Below, piece after piece: positions 8,401 through 16,640 of a DNA stretch of 64,000 bases. The notes beneath the pieces were generated by a model, which was not told where the DNA came from, made no database searches, and saw only the letters and a program-made list of their open reading frames with translations. The position numbers and the translations under genes are program-made. The stretch comes from Armatimonadetes bacterium Uphvl-Ar2 (GTDB lineage Bacteria > Armatimonadota > Fimbriimonadia > Fimbriimonadales > Fimbriimonadaceae): assembly GCA_002162095.1 (NCBI GenBank), contig CP021424.1, forward strand, positions 2,108,001 to 2,172,000, written 5' to 3'. Within the stretch, counting starts at the first letter, position 1; the number at the start of each line of letters is the position of its first letter.

Positions 8401-8625
8401 TTAGCTCTTGCGAGGCTCTTCCGGGGTCGATTCGTCGTCGCCGCGCAGACCCTTCTCAAAGTTCTTCTTGCCGTCCTTGATGCCTTCTTGGAACTCGCTC
8501 ACGCCCCGGCCCATTCCGCGCATCAGCTGCGGAATTTTGGTGCCCCCGAACAGGAGCAGGACCACGAAGACGATGATGATGAGTTCAGAGCCACCAGGCA
8601 AGCTGAGTGCAAGGAGATTTGTCAT
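8401..8625 (-). CDS. tatA: twin-arginine translocase subunit TatA/E
   Basis: 74 aa. A short periplasmic start, one membrane helix (GGSELIIIVFVVLLLFGGTKIPQL), the FGGTKIP hinge and an amphipathic helix (LMRGMGRGVSEFQEGIKDG) followed by a charged tail are the classic TatA layout. It forms the pore for folded Tat substrates at the inner membrane. tatC is not in the window. GAAAGG sits about 6 bases before the ATG and TATACT about 15 bases before, so this gene seems to have a short leader with a ribosome site. Confidence 0.9.
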   Translation of the reverse strand: MTNLLALSLPGGSELIIIVFVVLLLFGGTKIPQLMRGMGRGVSEFQEGIKDGKKNFEKGLRGDDESTPEEPRKS

Positions 8626-8640
8626 GAGAGGCCTTTCTTA

Positions 8641-8646
8641 AGTATA
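8641..8646 (-). promoter_or_regulatory. -10-like hexamer TATACT upstream of tatA
   Basis: On the minus strand TATACT lies 15 bases before the tatA ATG, leaving room for a short leader that contains GAAAGG as a Shine-Dalgarno site; one of the few first genes here with a leader. Confidence 0.45.
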
Positions 8647-8671
8647 CGCCGATTCTGCCTGAAACAGAGCC

Positions 8672-9421
8672 CTACTGGGTTTCTCCGACCGGGGAGGGAG
8701 CGGGAGTCTGGGCATCCTTGGGCTCCAGCGCATCTTCCGTCTTGAAGTCGAAGTCCATGCTTGAGCTGGACGAACTGCTGCCGAAGTCCGGGTCACCTTC
8801 AAAGTGGATCACCAACCAGTCGCGGCGTTCGTTCAGGATCTTCGGAGCCTTCTTGGGGTCCTGCTTCGCATAGGCCATGTTCAGATTCTTGCGGTTGCCG
8901 TCGGTCGGCAGGTCGGCTTCAAAGATCATCGGAGTGCCCGCCTTGTCGGTGATCTGGTCCAGCTTCTTGCCCGCCACGTTCGCGTTGTAGAACAGACCCG
9001 TCAGACGGCCACTGGTCTTGCACACCCATTCGGCTTCCGGTCCCGGGGGGATCATGCCCTTCACCATATCGGTGGCAAAGCCCGGGGCGCCTTCCATCTC
9101 GGTATCCATCTCCTTCGTAATCTTGCTGTGCAAGCGGGCGTAGTAGGGGCGGATTTCATCCTGCCAGGTGGCCGCGGGCGGGAGTTGCCCCTTTTCCTGG
9201 GCGTAGGCCAGCGTAGCCTTCTGGATCATGGAACCCGTGATGGCACAGCCCGCCGTCTCTGTGGCTTGGCCCACCACCGAGCGGCACATGACGAGCCCCC
9301 CTACGCCCATGACGAGGCACAGGGCCACCACAAGCAATAGGATCCACACAATCGGACTGACGCCGCTCTTGGTAGGCGGAGACATCGGGGGCGGATTAAA
9401 CGGAGGAGGCACGTTCGCCAT
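8672..9421 (-). CDS. single-pass membrane protein with proline-rich N-terminus, function unknown
   Basis: 249 aa. About 20 residues of Pro-rich cytosolic sequence lead to one hydrophobic segment (VSPIVWILLLVVALCLVMGVGGLVM); the remainder would be exported. It contains a short poly-Ser run (GSSSSSSS) near residue 215 and an acidic, Pro-rich tail. The segment after the membrane helix (IQKATLAYAQEKGQLPPAATW) resembles the helix of pseudopilin-like or prepilin-type secreted proteins in this kind of genome, but no cleavage motif is seen. A TATCCT box ends 6 bases before the ATG. Confidence 0.6.
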   Translation of the reverse strand: MANVPPPFNPPPMSPPTKSGVSPIVWILLLVVALCLVMGVGGLVMCRSVVGQATETAGCAITGSMIQKATLAYAQEKGQLPPAATWQDEIRPYYARLHSKITKEMDTEMEGAPGFATDMVKGMIPPGPEAEWVCKTSGRLTGLFYNANVAGKKLDQITDKAGTPMIFEADLPTDGNRKNLNMAYAKQDPKKAPKILNERRDWLVIHFEGDPDFGSSSSSSSMDFDFKTEDALEPKDAQTPAPSPVGETQ

Positions 9422-9427
9422 AAACCG

Positions 9428-9433
9428 AGGATA
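9428..9433 (-). promoter_or_regulatory. -10-like hexamer TATCCT, leaderless-type
   Basis: On the minus strand TATCCT is followed by CGGTTT and the ATG at 9421 (6-base spacing). Confidence 0.5.
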
Positions 9434-9533
9434 CGGGAAAACCGGCCTTCGGTTGCAAGCCTAGGTACCCCTCAGGTTCGCGGTCCCGGCGTCTTTTCGC
9501 ATCACTCCGGGGTCGGGTAGCGTCTGGAACACC

Positions 9534-10103
9534 ATGGAAGATGCCATCCGCGCCCTACAACTTGCGCTGGAACTGCACGATCCGGGCGAACGCGAACATG
9601 CGGAACGCGTGGCCGTCTACGCCGTGGCGACTGGTGAAAAGCTCGGGATGAGCGACGAAGACCTCATCCACTTGCGCCGGGCCGGGCAACTGCATGACGT
9701 GGGCAAAATCGCGGTGGACCGGGTGATTCTCCGCAAGATGGGCACCCTCACCGAGCAAGATTTTGAAGACCTGAAGAAGCATGCCGATGCGGCCGTGGAT
9801 GTGCTGAGCGCCTTCCCCTGGCTATCCCCCAGCGTGCCGATGATTCGCTCGCACCACGAACGCTGGGATGGCATGGGCTACCCGCGAGGGTTGGAAGGGG
9901 ATGAAATCCCGCTGGGCGGGCGCATCTTGGCGGTAGCCGAGGCCTTCGACGTCATGGTGTCGGGTTCGGCGTGGCGTCGGCCGCTGGACCCCGAGGACGC
10001 CTGCATGGAAATCCGTGATTGCAGCGGCACCCAGTTTGACCCTAACGTGGTGGCCGCGTTCCTCTCGGTGCAGCCTCTCATTCAGCCTCTCGGGCAAGCC
10101 TAG
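9534..10103 (+). CDS. compact HD-GYP-type phosphohydrolase
   Basis: 189 aa, a lone HD-GYP-like domain. The HD pair is in QLHDVGKIAVDRVIL (about residues 53-67), and the second half has SHHERWDGMGYPRGL plus IPLGGRILAVAEAFDVM, the GYP-type signature of cyclic-di-GMP phosphodiesterases. No receiver or sensor domain is attached, and the tail is shorter than in most HD-GYP proteins. Degradation of c-di-GMP is inferred from the family. The nearest TANNNT (TAGCGT, 9518-9523) is 10 bases upstream of the ATG. Confidence 0.82.
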   Translation: MEDAIRALQLALELHDPGEREHAERVAVYAVATGEKLGMSDEDLIHLRRAGQLHDVGKIAVDRVILRKMGTLTEQDFEDLKKHADAAVDVLSAFPWLSPSVPMIRSHHERWDGMGYPRGLEGDEIPLGGRILAVAEAFDVMVSGSAWRRPLDPEDACMEIRDCSGTQFDPNVVAAFLSVQPLIQPLGQA

Positions 10104-10125
10104 TTCGTTCCGCGCCCGGATGGCG

Positions 10126-10131
10126 TAGACT
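10126..10131 (+). promoter_or_regulatory. -10-like hexamer TAGACT, leaderless-type
   Basis: TAGACT is followed by GAACGT and the ATG at 10138 (6-base spacing); no Shine-Dalgarno site. Confidence 0.5.
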
Positions 10132-10137
10132 GAACGT

Positions 10138-11625
10138 ATGAGCGCCCAACAGGCCTTGCACGAGCGGTTATTCGACATCAACGCCCTCAATTCGGCCGTC
10201 ACGGTCTTGGATTGGGACCAGCAGACGTACATGCCCGCCGGAGGGGCCGAAGCCCGCGGCGAGCACGCCAGCCGTCTCACCCGCATGGCGCACGAGCTCT
10301 TTGTGAGCGACGAAACCCGCACGCTGCTGGAGAAAGCTACCGCCGCCGCTGCCCCGGACAGCGTGGACGCCGCCGTGTGCCGCGTGACGCAGCGCAACCT
10401 GGACTTGGCCACCAAGCTTCCGGCGGAACTGGTGGCGCGCCGATCCAAGCTCAGTACGCAGGCCCACGAAGACTGGGTGAAGGCTCGCAAGGCCAACGAT
10501 TTCAAGACGTTCTCGCCGATCCTGACCCAGATGGTGGATATCGCTCGCGAAACCGCCGACTGCATCGGCTATACCGACCACGTCTACGATGCGCTGACTG
10601 ACCAGTTCGAAGAAGGCGCCACCAAGGCCAGTTGGGATGCGATGTTTGATAGCATTCGCGACCCGCTGGTGAGCCTGGTGAAGGAAATCCAGAGCGCACC
10701 CAACCACCCGGACAACCGCTTCATGTTCGGCGAATGGAGCCCCGCCGAACAATCGAAGTTCACGGAAGAGCTGGTGCAGGCCATTGGATTCGACTTCAAA
10801 CGCGGCCGCCAAGATACGGCCCCGCACCCGTTCTGCACCAACTTCAGCATCGGGGACGTGCGCCTGACCACGCGCTACCAGGATTATCTGGGCGCGAGCA
10901 TCTTCGGCAGCCTGCACGAGGCCGGCCACGGGATGTACGAGCAGGGCTCGCCGATGGAATGGGATCGCTTGCCCATCGCGGGCGGGGTCTCGCTGGGCGT
11001 CCACGAAAGCCAAAGCCGCCTGTGGGAGAACATCGTCGGTCGCAGCCTGCCGTTCTGGCAGCACTTCCTGCCGCGCCTGGAGGCCGTCTTCCCCGAACTC
11101 CGTGCGGGCCAAGTCAACGACTTCTATCGCGCCATCAACAAGGTGGAGCGCAGCCTGATCCGCGTGGAAGCCGACGAGGTGACCTACAATCTCCACATCA
11201 TGATCCGCTACGAGCTGGAGTGTGCGATGCTGACCGGCGAACTGGCGGTGAAGGACTTGCCGGAAGCCTGGAACGCCAAGTACGAGGCCTACCTCGGCCT
11301 CACCCCGCCGACGGATGCCGACGGCTGCCTGCAAGACGTGCACTGGAGCATGGGGGCCTTGGGCTACTTCCCGACCTACAGCATGGGCAACATCCTCAGC
11401 TATCAAATCTGGGATGCGCTGAAGGCCGATATCCCGAACGCCGACGAACTGATGGCCAACGGCCACTTCGCGGAGATTCTGGAGTGGCTGCGAAGCAAGA
11501 TCTATCAGCACGGTAGCCGCTACACGCCGAAGGAACTCATCACGCAGGCCACGGGCAAGCCGATGGATGCTAGCCACTATCTGAACGGCATCACCGCCAA
11601 GTACCGCGCCATCTACAGCCTATGA
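10138..11625 (+). CDS. carboxypeptidase Taq (M32 metallopeptidase)
   Basis: 495 aa, the usual M32 length. It begins with the LDWDQQTYMPAGGAEARGEH block typical of the family, has HPFCTNFSIGDVRLTTRY upstream of the zinc site, and the zinc motif HEAGH at about residues 260-264 with the later Glu in the HESQSRLWEN segment. M32 enzymes remove C-terminal amino acids from peptides in the cytosol. No signal peptide. Its stop overlaps the start of the next gene by 4 bases (ATGA). Confidence 0.93.
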   Translation: MSAQQALHERLFDINALNSAVTVLDWDQQTYMPAGGAEARGEHASRLTRMAHELFVSDETRTLLEKATAAAAPDSVDAAVCRVTQRNLDLATKLPAELVARRSKLSTQAHEDWVKARKANDFKTFSPILTQMVDIARETADCIGYTDHVYDALTDQFEEGATKASWDAMFDSIRDPLVSLVKEIQSAPNHPDNRFMFGEWSPAEQSKFTEELVQAIGFDFKRGRQDTAPHPFCTNFSIGDVRLTTRYQDYLGASIFGSLHEAGHGMYEQGSPMEWDRLPIAGGVSLGVHESQSRLWENIVGRSLPFWQHFLPRLEAVFPELRAGQVNDFYRAINKVERSLIRVEADEVTYNLHIMIRYELECAMLTGELAVKDLPEAWNAKYEAYLGLTPPTDADGCLQDVHWSMGALGYFPTYSMGNILSYQIWDALKADIPNADELMANGHFAEILEWLRSKIYQHGSRYTPKELITQATGKPMDASHYLNGITAKYRAIYSL

Positions 11626-12101
11626 CCGCTCTACTGCTCGGGCTGGCCACGGTGCCGGCGTGGAACGAAAACCCTGTGGGGGTCGCGGCGCAATGGCCGC
11701 AACCCCCACAGGCCCGCGAACTCGCCACGGGCACATCGTTCAACCAGCGGTTCGCCTATGAGCTTGTGCAGGGAAGCGCGATCTATCGCGTGGACATGAT
11801 GGAGTTGAAACCCGAGGCTCTGACCGGGCGCAACGACATCCAACTCCTCGACACCGGGATGCGCGGGGCCGAAACCCTCAAGCAGTTCCGCCCGCTCCGG
11901 GTGACCACCACCCGGGTGGACGCCCATATGGCGCGTCGCTGGGATGTGCAAGTGGACAAGGGGCCCCTCATCCGGCACCTGCTGGTGGTGAAGCGACCCT
12001 GGATGGTTCACGCCCTCTACATCGGCGACAAGCAAGACGCCGATACGAAGGCCACCAATGAGTTCTTTGGCAGCCTAAAGATCAATACACCTCAGCAATG
12101 A
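11622..12101 (+). CDS. putative exported protein of unknown function
   Basis: 159 aa. The start overlaps the M32 stop (ATGA), indicating coupled translation. The short hydrophobic N-terminus (MTALLLGLATVPA) could be a signal peptide though it lacks a basic n-region. The rest is a mixed alpha/beta sequence ending in TKATNEFFGSLKI, the kind of closing helix seen in proteins that sit beside lipoproteins. I recognise no family. Confidence 0.6.
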   Translation: MTALLLGLATVPAWNENPVGVAAQWPQPPQARELATGTSFNQRFAYELVQGSAIYRVDMMELKPEALTGRNDIQLLDTGMRGAETLKQFRPLRVTTTRVDAHMARRWDVQVDKGPLIRHLLVVKRPWMVHALYIGDKQDADTKATNEFFGSLKINTPQQ

Positions 12102-12132
12102 GGCAGTGTCGTTCGGGTAACGAAGGATTGGT

Positions 12133-13080
12133 TTAGGCCTTGGCGACCTCGAACTGCTCCATGTACTTGAGGCAGCAGGCCCGCACCAGGGCACGCACTC
12201 GGTTGATGTAACGGCCCCGCTCGGTCACCGCCACCGCGCCGCGTGCATCCAAAAGGTTGAAGGCGTGCGAGCACTTCAGCGCCAATTCGAACGCGGGATA
12301 AACAAGCGCCAAGCTCGTCGGGCAGCCAGGGTCGCTCTCCTTCACATCGGCTTCGCGGGTGGTGAGAACCTGATCGGTAGCATCCCAGCGCACGGAGGTC
12401 CCCAGCACGCGCTTGCTCTCGGCCTCGTACATGTCAAAGAGTTGGAAGAGCATCTCGGTGCTGGCCACCTCGAAGTTGAAGACGTTGTTCTGCATCTCCT
12501 GGTCGAACTCGATGTCGCGGTACGTCAGGCACTCGTTCCACTGCAGGTCTTCCCAAATCGAGGCCTGCCCGTTCAGCATCAGGGTTAGTCGCTCGGGCCC
12601 GTAGGTGAGTTCGGCGCACACCGGGCTTACTTCAATGCCCCCCATCTGTTGGAAGAACGTGAACTGGCTGATCTCGGTGCCGTTCAGCCACACTTCCCAG
12701 CCCACGCCGCTGGCGCCCAGGCTCGGGTTCTCCCAGTCGTCTTCCACCAGCCGGATGTCATCGCGGTGGACATTGAAGCCGACGGCATTCAGGCTTTCCA
12801 TGTAGAGGTCCACCACGTTTTCCGGGCTGGGCTTCAGCATCACCTGGAATTGCACGTACCGCTGGTTGCGCATCGGGTTGCGGGTGTAGCGGCCATCCGC
12901 CGGGCGGCGGCTCGGCTGGGCGTAGGCAAAACTGTACGGGGTCGGGCCCAGGCACTTGAGGGCCGTGGCAGGGTGCGAAGTCCCCGCGCCCACTTCCATA
13001 TCCCACGGTTGCAGGATGGCGCAGCCTTGCGCCGCCCAAAAATCACTGAGTTTCCGCAGAATCTCCTGCAACGTCACCAT
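12133..13080 (-). CDS. glyQ: glycine--tRNA ligase alpha subunit
   Basis: 315 aa, near the usual 290-300 plus a short C-terminal extension. It contains the class II catalytic core signatures of GlyQ: LQEILRKLSDFWAAQGC at the start, QPWDMEVGAGTSHPAT, RRPADGRYTRNPMR, and FTFFQQMGGIEVSP. It charges tRNA-Gly together with the beta subunit GlyS, which is not next to it here as it is in most genomes. I chose ATG 13080 over TTG 13089 because the family starts at this point and TAACCT stands 8 bases upstream of it. Confidence 0.93.
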   Translation of the reverse strand: MVTLQEILRKLSDFWAAQGCAILQPWDMEVGAGTSHPATALKCLGPTPYSFAYAQPSRRPADGRYTRNPMRNQRYVQFQVMLKPSPENVVDLYMESLNAVGFNVHRDDIRLVEDDWENPSLGASGVGWEVWLNGTEISQFTFFQQMGGIEVSPVCAELTYGPERLTLMLNGQASIWEDLQWNECLTYRDIEFDQEMQNNVFNFEVASTEMLFQLFDMYEAESKRVLGTSVRWDATDQVLTTREADVKESDPGCPTSLALVYPAFELALKCSHAFNLLDARGAVAVTERGRYINRVRALVRACCLKYMEQFEVAKA

Positions 13081-13088
13081 ACGCCTCA

Positions 13089-13094
13089 AGGTTA
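13089..13094 (-). promoter_or_regulatory. -10-like hexamer TAACCT upstream of glyQ
   Basis: On the minus strand TAACCT ends 8 bases before the ATG at 13080. It lies about 30 bases from the divergent box at 13125-13130. Confidence 0.4.
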
Positions 13095-13124
13095 CCAGCG
13101 GAGCAAATTGGACCCCCGACGCCG

Positions 13125-13130
13125 TATCAT
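13125..13130 (+). promoter_or_regulatory. -10-like hexamer TATCAT, leaderless-type
   Basis: TATCAT is followed by GAAGAC and the ATG at 13137 (6-base spacing). Confidence 0.5.
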
Positions 13131-13136
13131 GAAGAC

Positions 13137-13706
13137 ATGAGAACTGCCGTCCCGCTGGTGGCCTGCATGGCCGTGATGGCCCACGCCCAAGACACGCCGC
13201 CTCCGGCCTACGAATACGTGCCCGGCTCGTTCGTTCTGTTTGAATCCCCCAACTTTGGCGACCGCCCGGAAGGCACGGTCATTGACACCATCGTGCTGCA
13301 CCACACCGCGAGCAGCGGACTGGATGGCGTGATCAAGTGGTTCCAGATGCCGGAAAGCCAGGTCAGCGCGCACTTCACCGTGGGCAAAGACGGCACCATT
13401 GTCCAGCACGTCAGCACCTATAAGCGCGCGTGGCACGCCGGCAAGAGCATTGACCAGTACGGCCGCGAGAACCTTAACGACTTCAGTGTGGGCATCGAGT
13501 TGGTGAACAAGGGAGACGGCTCGGAACCCTGGACCAAAGAGCAAGTGGAGGCCACGCAACACCTCGTGGCGGCGATGATGCGTCGATTCCCGATCCGCCA
13601 GATCGTGAGCCATGAGAAAATTGCCGTACCCGCCGGGCGCAAGAACGATCCGCTGGGCTTCCCGTGGGAATCCATGCGTCGCTTTGGCGTCTCGCTTTGG
13701 TACTGA
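13137..13706 (+). CDS. exported N-acetylmuramoyl-L-alanine amidase (amidase_2/PGRP type)
   Basis: 189 aa. A signal peptide (about 18 residues ending AHAQ) is followed by one amidase_2 domain. Zinc ligands are suggested by IVLHHTAS (first His), RAWHAGKS (middle) and the late SHEKIAVPAGRKNDPL block with its conserved Lys/Asp. These enzymes cut the bond between MurNAc and the stem peptide in peptidoglycan. No SH3 or LysM anchoring domain is attached. It ends 3 bases before the convergent PLP enzyme. Confidence 0.85.
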   Translation: MRTAVPLVACMAVMAHAQDTPPPAYEYVPGSFVLFESPNFGDRPEGTVIDTIVLHHTASSGLDGVIKWFQMPESQVSAHFTVGKDGTIVQHVSTYKRAWHAGKSIDQYGRENLNDFSVGIELVNKGDGSEPWTKEQVEATQHLVAAMMRRFPIRQIVSHEKIAVPAGRKNDPLGFPWESMRRFGVSLWY

Positions 13707-13709
13707 GCC

Positions 13710-14876
13710 TCAACAGAGCTGAACCATCGCCTGCTCGAGGTCGGCGATGAGGTCCGAGGGATCTTCCAGGCCGCAATAGAGACGGATCACCGACTTTGGT
13801 TCCGGCATATCCAGGCAGCAGGCGGGGTAGTGCACGGCCAGGCTTTCGTGGCCGCCCCAACTCACGCCCATGCGGTAGATATTGAGGCTCTGCAAGAAGG
13901 CGTTGAGCTTGGCGCGGTCTTGCACCTTGGGCAAGAACGAAATCAAGCCGCCCGTGCCCTTGAACTGCTTTTCATAGAGCTCACGCTGGGCGAAGTCATC
14001 CGCGCCGCAGTAGAAAACTTCCGCCACTTCGGGGCGGTCCTTCAGGAATCCATGCACGGCGCGGGCACGCACTTCGGTGGCGTCGAGGCGAAGCTTGAGG
14101 GTGCGCAGGCCGCGCAGGATGAGCCACGCATTGAACGGGGCGATGATGCCGCCGAAGAGGGCACCTTCCCAGTCGTGCAGCGTGCGGATACGTTCCTTGC
14201 TTCCACAAATCGCGCCGGCGACTACGTCGCTGTGACCCGCGAAGTACTTGGTGACGCTGTGGCATACCAGGTCCACCCCCAGGGCAATCCCGCTTTGCAG
14301 CAGGCCGGCCCCGTAGGTGTTATCCATGATCGTCGAGATGCCCCGCGATTTCGCCAAATCCGTAATGGCGGGCACGTCCTGCAGGCGGAACATGCCACTG
14401 GTCGGGCTTTCTAGGTAAATCAGGCTGGTCTCGGCGCGAAGGGCATCGGCCACCGCTTCCTTGCACCGGCCATCCACCACCGTGCTCGTGATGTTGAACC
14501 GTTGCAGGTACTGCGTGATGAACTGGTACGTGGGGCCGTAAACGCCATCCACCACCACCACGTGGTCGCCGGCCTTCACCACGCTCATGATGGCTTGGCT
14601 GATCGCCGCCATTCCACTGCCGGTCAGCAGGCAGGCTTCGCTGCCTTCCACCGCCGCGATCTTCATTTCGGCCAGGCGCGTGGTCGGGTTGTTCCACCGG
14701 GTGTAGAGGCACTCCTTGCTCTCGTAGTCCTTCATCGCCGCATCGAACTGATCGAGGCATTGGAAGGCAAAGGTGGAGGTCTGGACCAGCGGCGGGGCGA
14801 CGGCGCCGTAGGGCAGTTCGTCTTCACCCAGGTGTTGCAGCAGGGTTTCAATATGCGCTTCGTTGCGCGGGTCCAT
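13710..14876 (-). CDS. Cys/Met metabolism PLP-dependent enzyme (cystathionine synthase/lyase family)
   Basis: 388 aa, standard for the trans-sulfuration fold family. Visible signatures: YTRWNNPTTRLAE (phosphate-binding Tyr/Arg from the partner subunit), SGMAAISQAI (Gly-Met loop), IMDNTYGAG (PLP-binding Asp) and SVTKYFAGHSDVVAGA with the Schiff-base Lys. The sequence alone does not separate cystathionine gamma-synthase, beta-lyase, methionine gamma-lyase or O-acetylhomoserine sulfhydrylase. An AAGAAT hexamer ends 6 bases before the ATG. Confidence 0.88.
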   Translation of the reverse strand: MDPRNEAHIETLLQHLGEDELPYGAVAPPLVQTSTFAFQCLDQFDAAMKDYESKECLYTRWNNPTTRLAEMKIAAVEGSEACLLTGSGMAAISQAIMSVVKAGDHVVVVDGVYGPTYQFITQYLQRFNITSTVVDGRCKEAVADALRAETSLIYLESPTSGMFRLQDVPAITDLAKSRGISTIMDNTYGAGLLQSGIALGVDLVCHSVTKYFAGHSDVVAGAICGSKERIRTLHDWEGALFGGIIAPFNAWLILRGLRTLKLRLDATEVRARAVHGFLKDRPEVAEVFYCGADDFAQRELYEKQFKGTGGLISFLPKVQDRAKLNAFLQSLNIYRMGVSWGGHESLAVHYPACCLDMPEPKSVIRLYCGLEDPSDLIADLEQAMVQLC

Positions 14877-14882
14877 GGGGCC

Positions 14883-14888
14883 ATTCTT
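14883..14888 (-). promoter_or_regulatory. -10-like hexamer AAGAAT, leaderless-type
   Basis: On the minus strand AAGAAT is followed by GGCCCC and the ATG at 14876 (6 bases). The first position is A instead of T, so this is a weaker match. Confidence 0.35.
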
Positions 14889-14972
14889 GCACGTTCACGC
14901 GCGCGGAGAGATTGGCAATGGTCCTGAGAGTGCAAAAAGAGTTGGGTTTTCGGGGAGACGATGTGTCATCCT

Positions 14973-14978
14973 GAATAT
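14973..14978 (+). promoter_or_regulatory. -10-like hexamer GAATAT, leaderless-type
   Basis: GAATAT keeps the A at position 2 and T at position 6 and ends 6 bases before the rpoZ ATG at 14985. Confidence 0.35.
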
Positions 14979-14984
14979 TCGCCC

Positions 14985-15494
14985 ATGCCGACTCCGAAGA
15001 ACCTCATTCTGCCCGATCCGGATACGCTGAACCAAGTTGAGTACGGCAAGTTCTTGCTTGCCAACCTCGCGGCCAAGCGGGCCAAGCAGATCAAGGAAGG
15101 TGCGCCCCCGCTGGTGCGCATCGAGTCGAACCACCCGCTCAGCATTGCGCTGGCCGAAATCGCCCAGGGCAAGATCAAGCCGTTGCTGGACGGCGAACAG
15201 AACGCCATCGAGGAAACCGTCGAAATCCCGACCCTCGATCTCTCGGACGAAGACTTCCTGCTGCCCTCCCTGGAGGACGACGAGGACGACGACGATGGTC
15301 TGTCGCTCGGCTCCCTGGTGGATGACGACGAAGAGTTGGAAGACGACGAAGACGCTCTGGAAGTGGACGAAGTTGATGAAGATGCCGCTATCGGCGGCCT
15401 GATCGAAGACGACGCCGTCGAACCCTCGGACGATCTCTCGCTGGACGATCTGGCCGTAAAGGAAGAAGGCGAAGAAGCCGCCGACGATCTGTAA
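14985..15494 (+). CDS. rpoZ: RNA polymerase omega subunit with long acidic C-terminal extension
   Basis: 169 aa. Residues about 13-72 match omega: EYGKFLLANLAAKRAKQI, then GAPPLV, then PLSIALAEIAQGKI, the helices that fold around the beta-prime C-terminus. The remaining roughly 95 residues are extremely acidic (runs such as EDDEDDDDG and LVDDDEELEDDED), far beyond the 60-90 residue total of typical omega. The gene sits 6 bases before dnaJ rather than after gmk. Assignment of the core is good; whether the acidic tail binds a partner is unknown. Confidence 0.78.
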   Translation: MPTPKNLILPDPDTLNQVEYGKFLLANLAAKRAKQIKEGAPPLVRIESNHPLSIALAEIAQGKIKPLLDGEQNAIEETVEIPTLDLSDEDFLLPSLEDDEDDDDGLSLGSLVDDDEELEDDEDALEVDEVDEDAAIGGLIEDDAVEPSDDLSLDDLAVKEEGEEAADDL

Positions 15495-15500
15495 GCGAAC

Positions 15501-16640
15501 ATGCCAGTGACGGATCCTTACGCCGTCTTGGGAGTCTCCAGAGATGCGAGCGCCGACGACATCAAGTCGGCGTATCGCCGTCTTGCACGCAAGTTTCACC
15601 CGGACGTCAACCCCGACGACCCCACGGCGGAAGAGAAGTTCAAGGAAGTCGGCGAGGCCTACAGCATCCTCTCCGACCCCGAACGACGCCAGCGTTTTGA
15701 TCAATACGGCGTCACCGATGACTCCGGGATGGGCGGGGGCGGAGGCTACGGCCCTGGGCCGGGCGCGGCGGACTTTGGTGACCTTTTCGAAGCCTTCTTC
15801 GGTGGCATGGGGGGTATGGGCGGTGGCCAAGCAAACTTCTCCCGTGATGGCGATGACCTACGCGCCGATGTCAGCATCACCCTTCGCGACGTCTTAACCG
15901 GTTGCGAAAAGCCGATCAAGGTCAAGCGCACCACACCTTGCACGCACTGCGGTGGCACCGGCGGGGAGCCGGGTTCCGAAATCAAGACCTGCGACACCTG
16001 CAACGGGCAGGGCGCGGTGCGGCGCATTGCCAACACCTTCTTGGGCAGCGTGACTACGACGACCACGTGCCCCACCTGCCGAGGCACCGGCAAGAAGATT
16101 GAAAAGCCCTGCTCCAAGTGCCAAGGCAAGAAGGTGACGGTGGAGACGGCCGACTTGACGGTCAATATCCCGGCCGGGGTGCAACATGGCACCACACTTC
16201 GGGTCTCCGGGCAAGGGGGCGCCGGCATTGATGGGGGGCAACCCGGTGACCTCTACGTGGTGGTGGCGGTGGCCCGTGATGCGCGGTTTGAGCGGGACGA
16301 CATCCACCTTTATGCGCCTCTGGACATCACCTTTGCCCAGGCGGCCATGGGCGACCAGATCGAGGCCGAATCCTTGGACGGTACGGTCAAGATTTCCATC
16401 CCCCGTGGCAGTCAGCCGCAAGCGGAGGTCCGCATCAAGGGGCGCGGCTTGCCTCGCTTGCGCGGAGGCGCGCGGGGAGACCTGATTTACGTCTTGCGCG
16501 TGAAGGTGCCGAAGGATTTGAGCCAAGAACGCGCCGAGTTGCTCCGCAAGTTTGCCGAGCTGGGCAATGAACGCATCCCCGAAGGGGACGGCCAGGGCGG
16601 CGGATTCCTGGGCGGATTGTTCGGGAAGAAGAAGAAATGA
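15501..16640 (+). CDS. dnaJ: chaperone DnaJ (Hsp40)
   Basis: 379 aa. It has the J domain with HPD ([11 protein letters not shown]), a Gly-rich linker (about residues 75-110), then four CxxC zinc motifs: [24 protein letters not shown] and CSKCQGKK. The fourth lacks the usual G-x-G ending. The C-terminal substrate domains and a basic tail (GKKKK) follow. It stimulates DnaK ATPase with GrpE, whose gene is at 30112. It is probably cotranscribed with rpoZ, and its stop overlaps the prmA start (ATGA). Confidence 0.95.
   Translation: MPVTDPYAVLGVSRDASADDIKSAYRRLARKFHPDVNPDDPTAEEKFKEVGEAYSILSDPERRQRFDQYGVTDDSGMGGGGGYGPGPGAADFGDLFEAFFGGMGGMGGGQANFSRDGDDLRADVSITLRDVLTGCEKPIKVKRTTPCTHCGGTGGEPGSEIKTCDTCNGQGAVRRIANTFLGSVTTTTTCPTCRGTGKKIEKPCSKCQGKKVTVETADLTVNIPAGVQHGTTLRVSGQGGAGIDGGQPGDLYVVVAVARDARFERDDIHLYAPLDITFAQAAMGDQIEAESLDGTVKISIPRGSQPQAEVRIKGRGLPRLRGGARGDLIYVLRVKVPKDLSQERAELLRKFAELGNERIPEGDGQGGGFLGGLFGKKKK

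Noticed and set aside
10168-11577. A 469-codon open frame antisense to carboxypeptidase Taq
   Set aside because: The + strand frame has the full M32 family signature; long antisense frames of this kind are expected from high GC at third positions and occur opposite several other genes here (for example 18715-20184 and 27461-28750).
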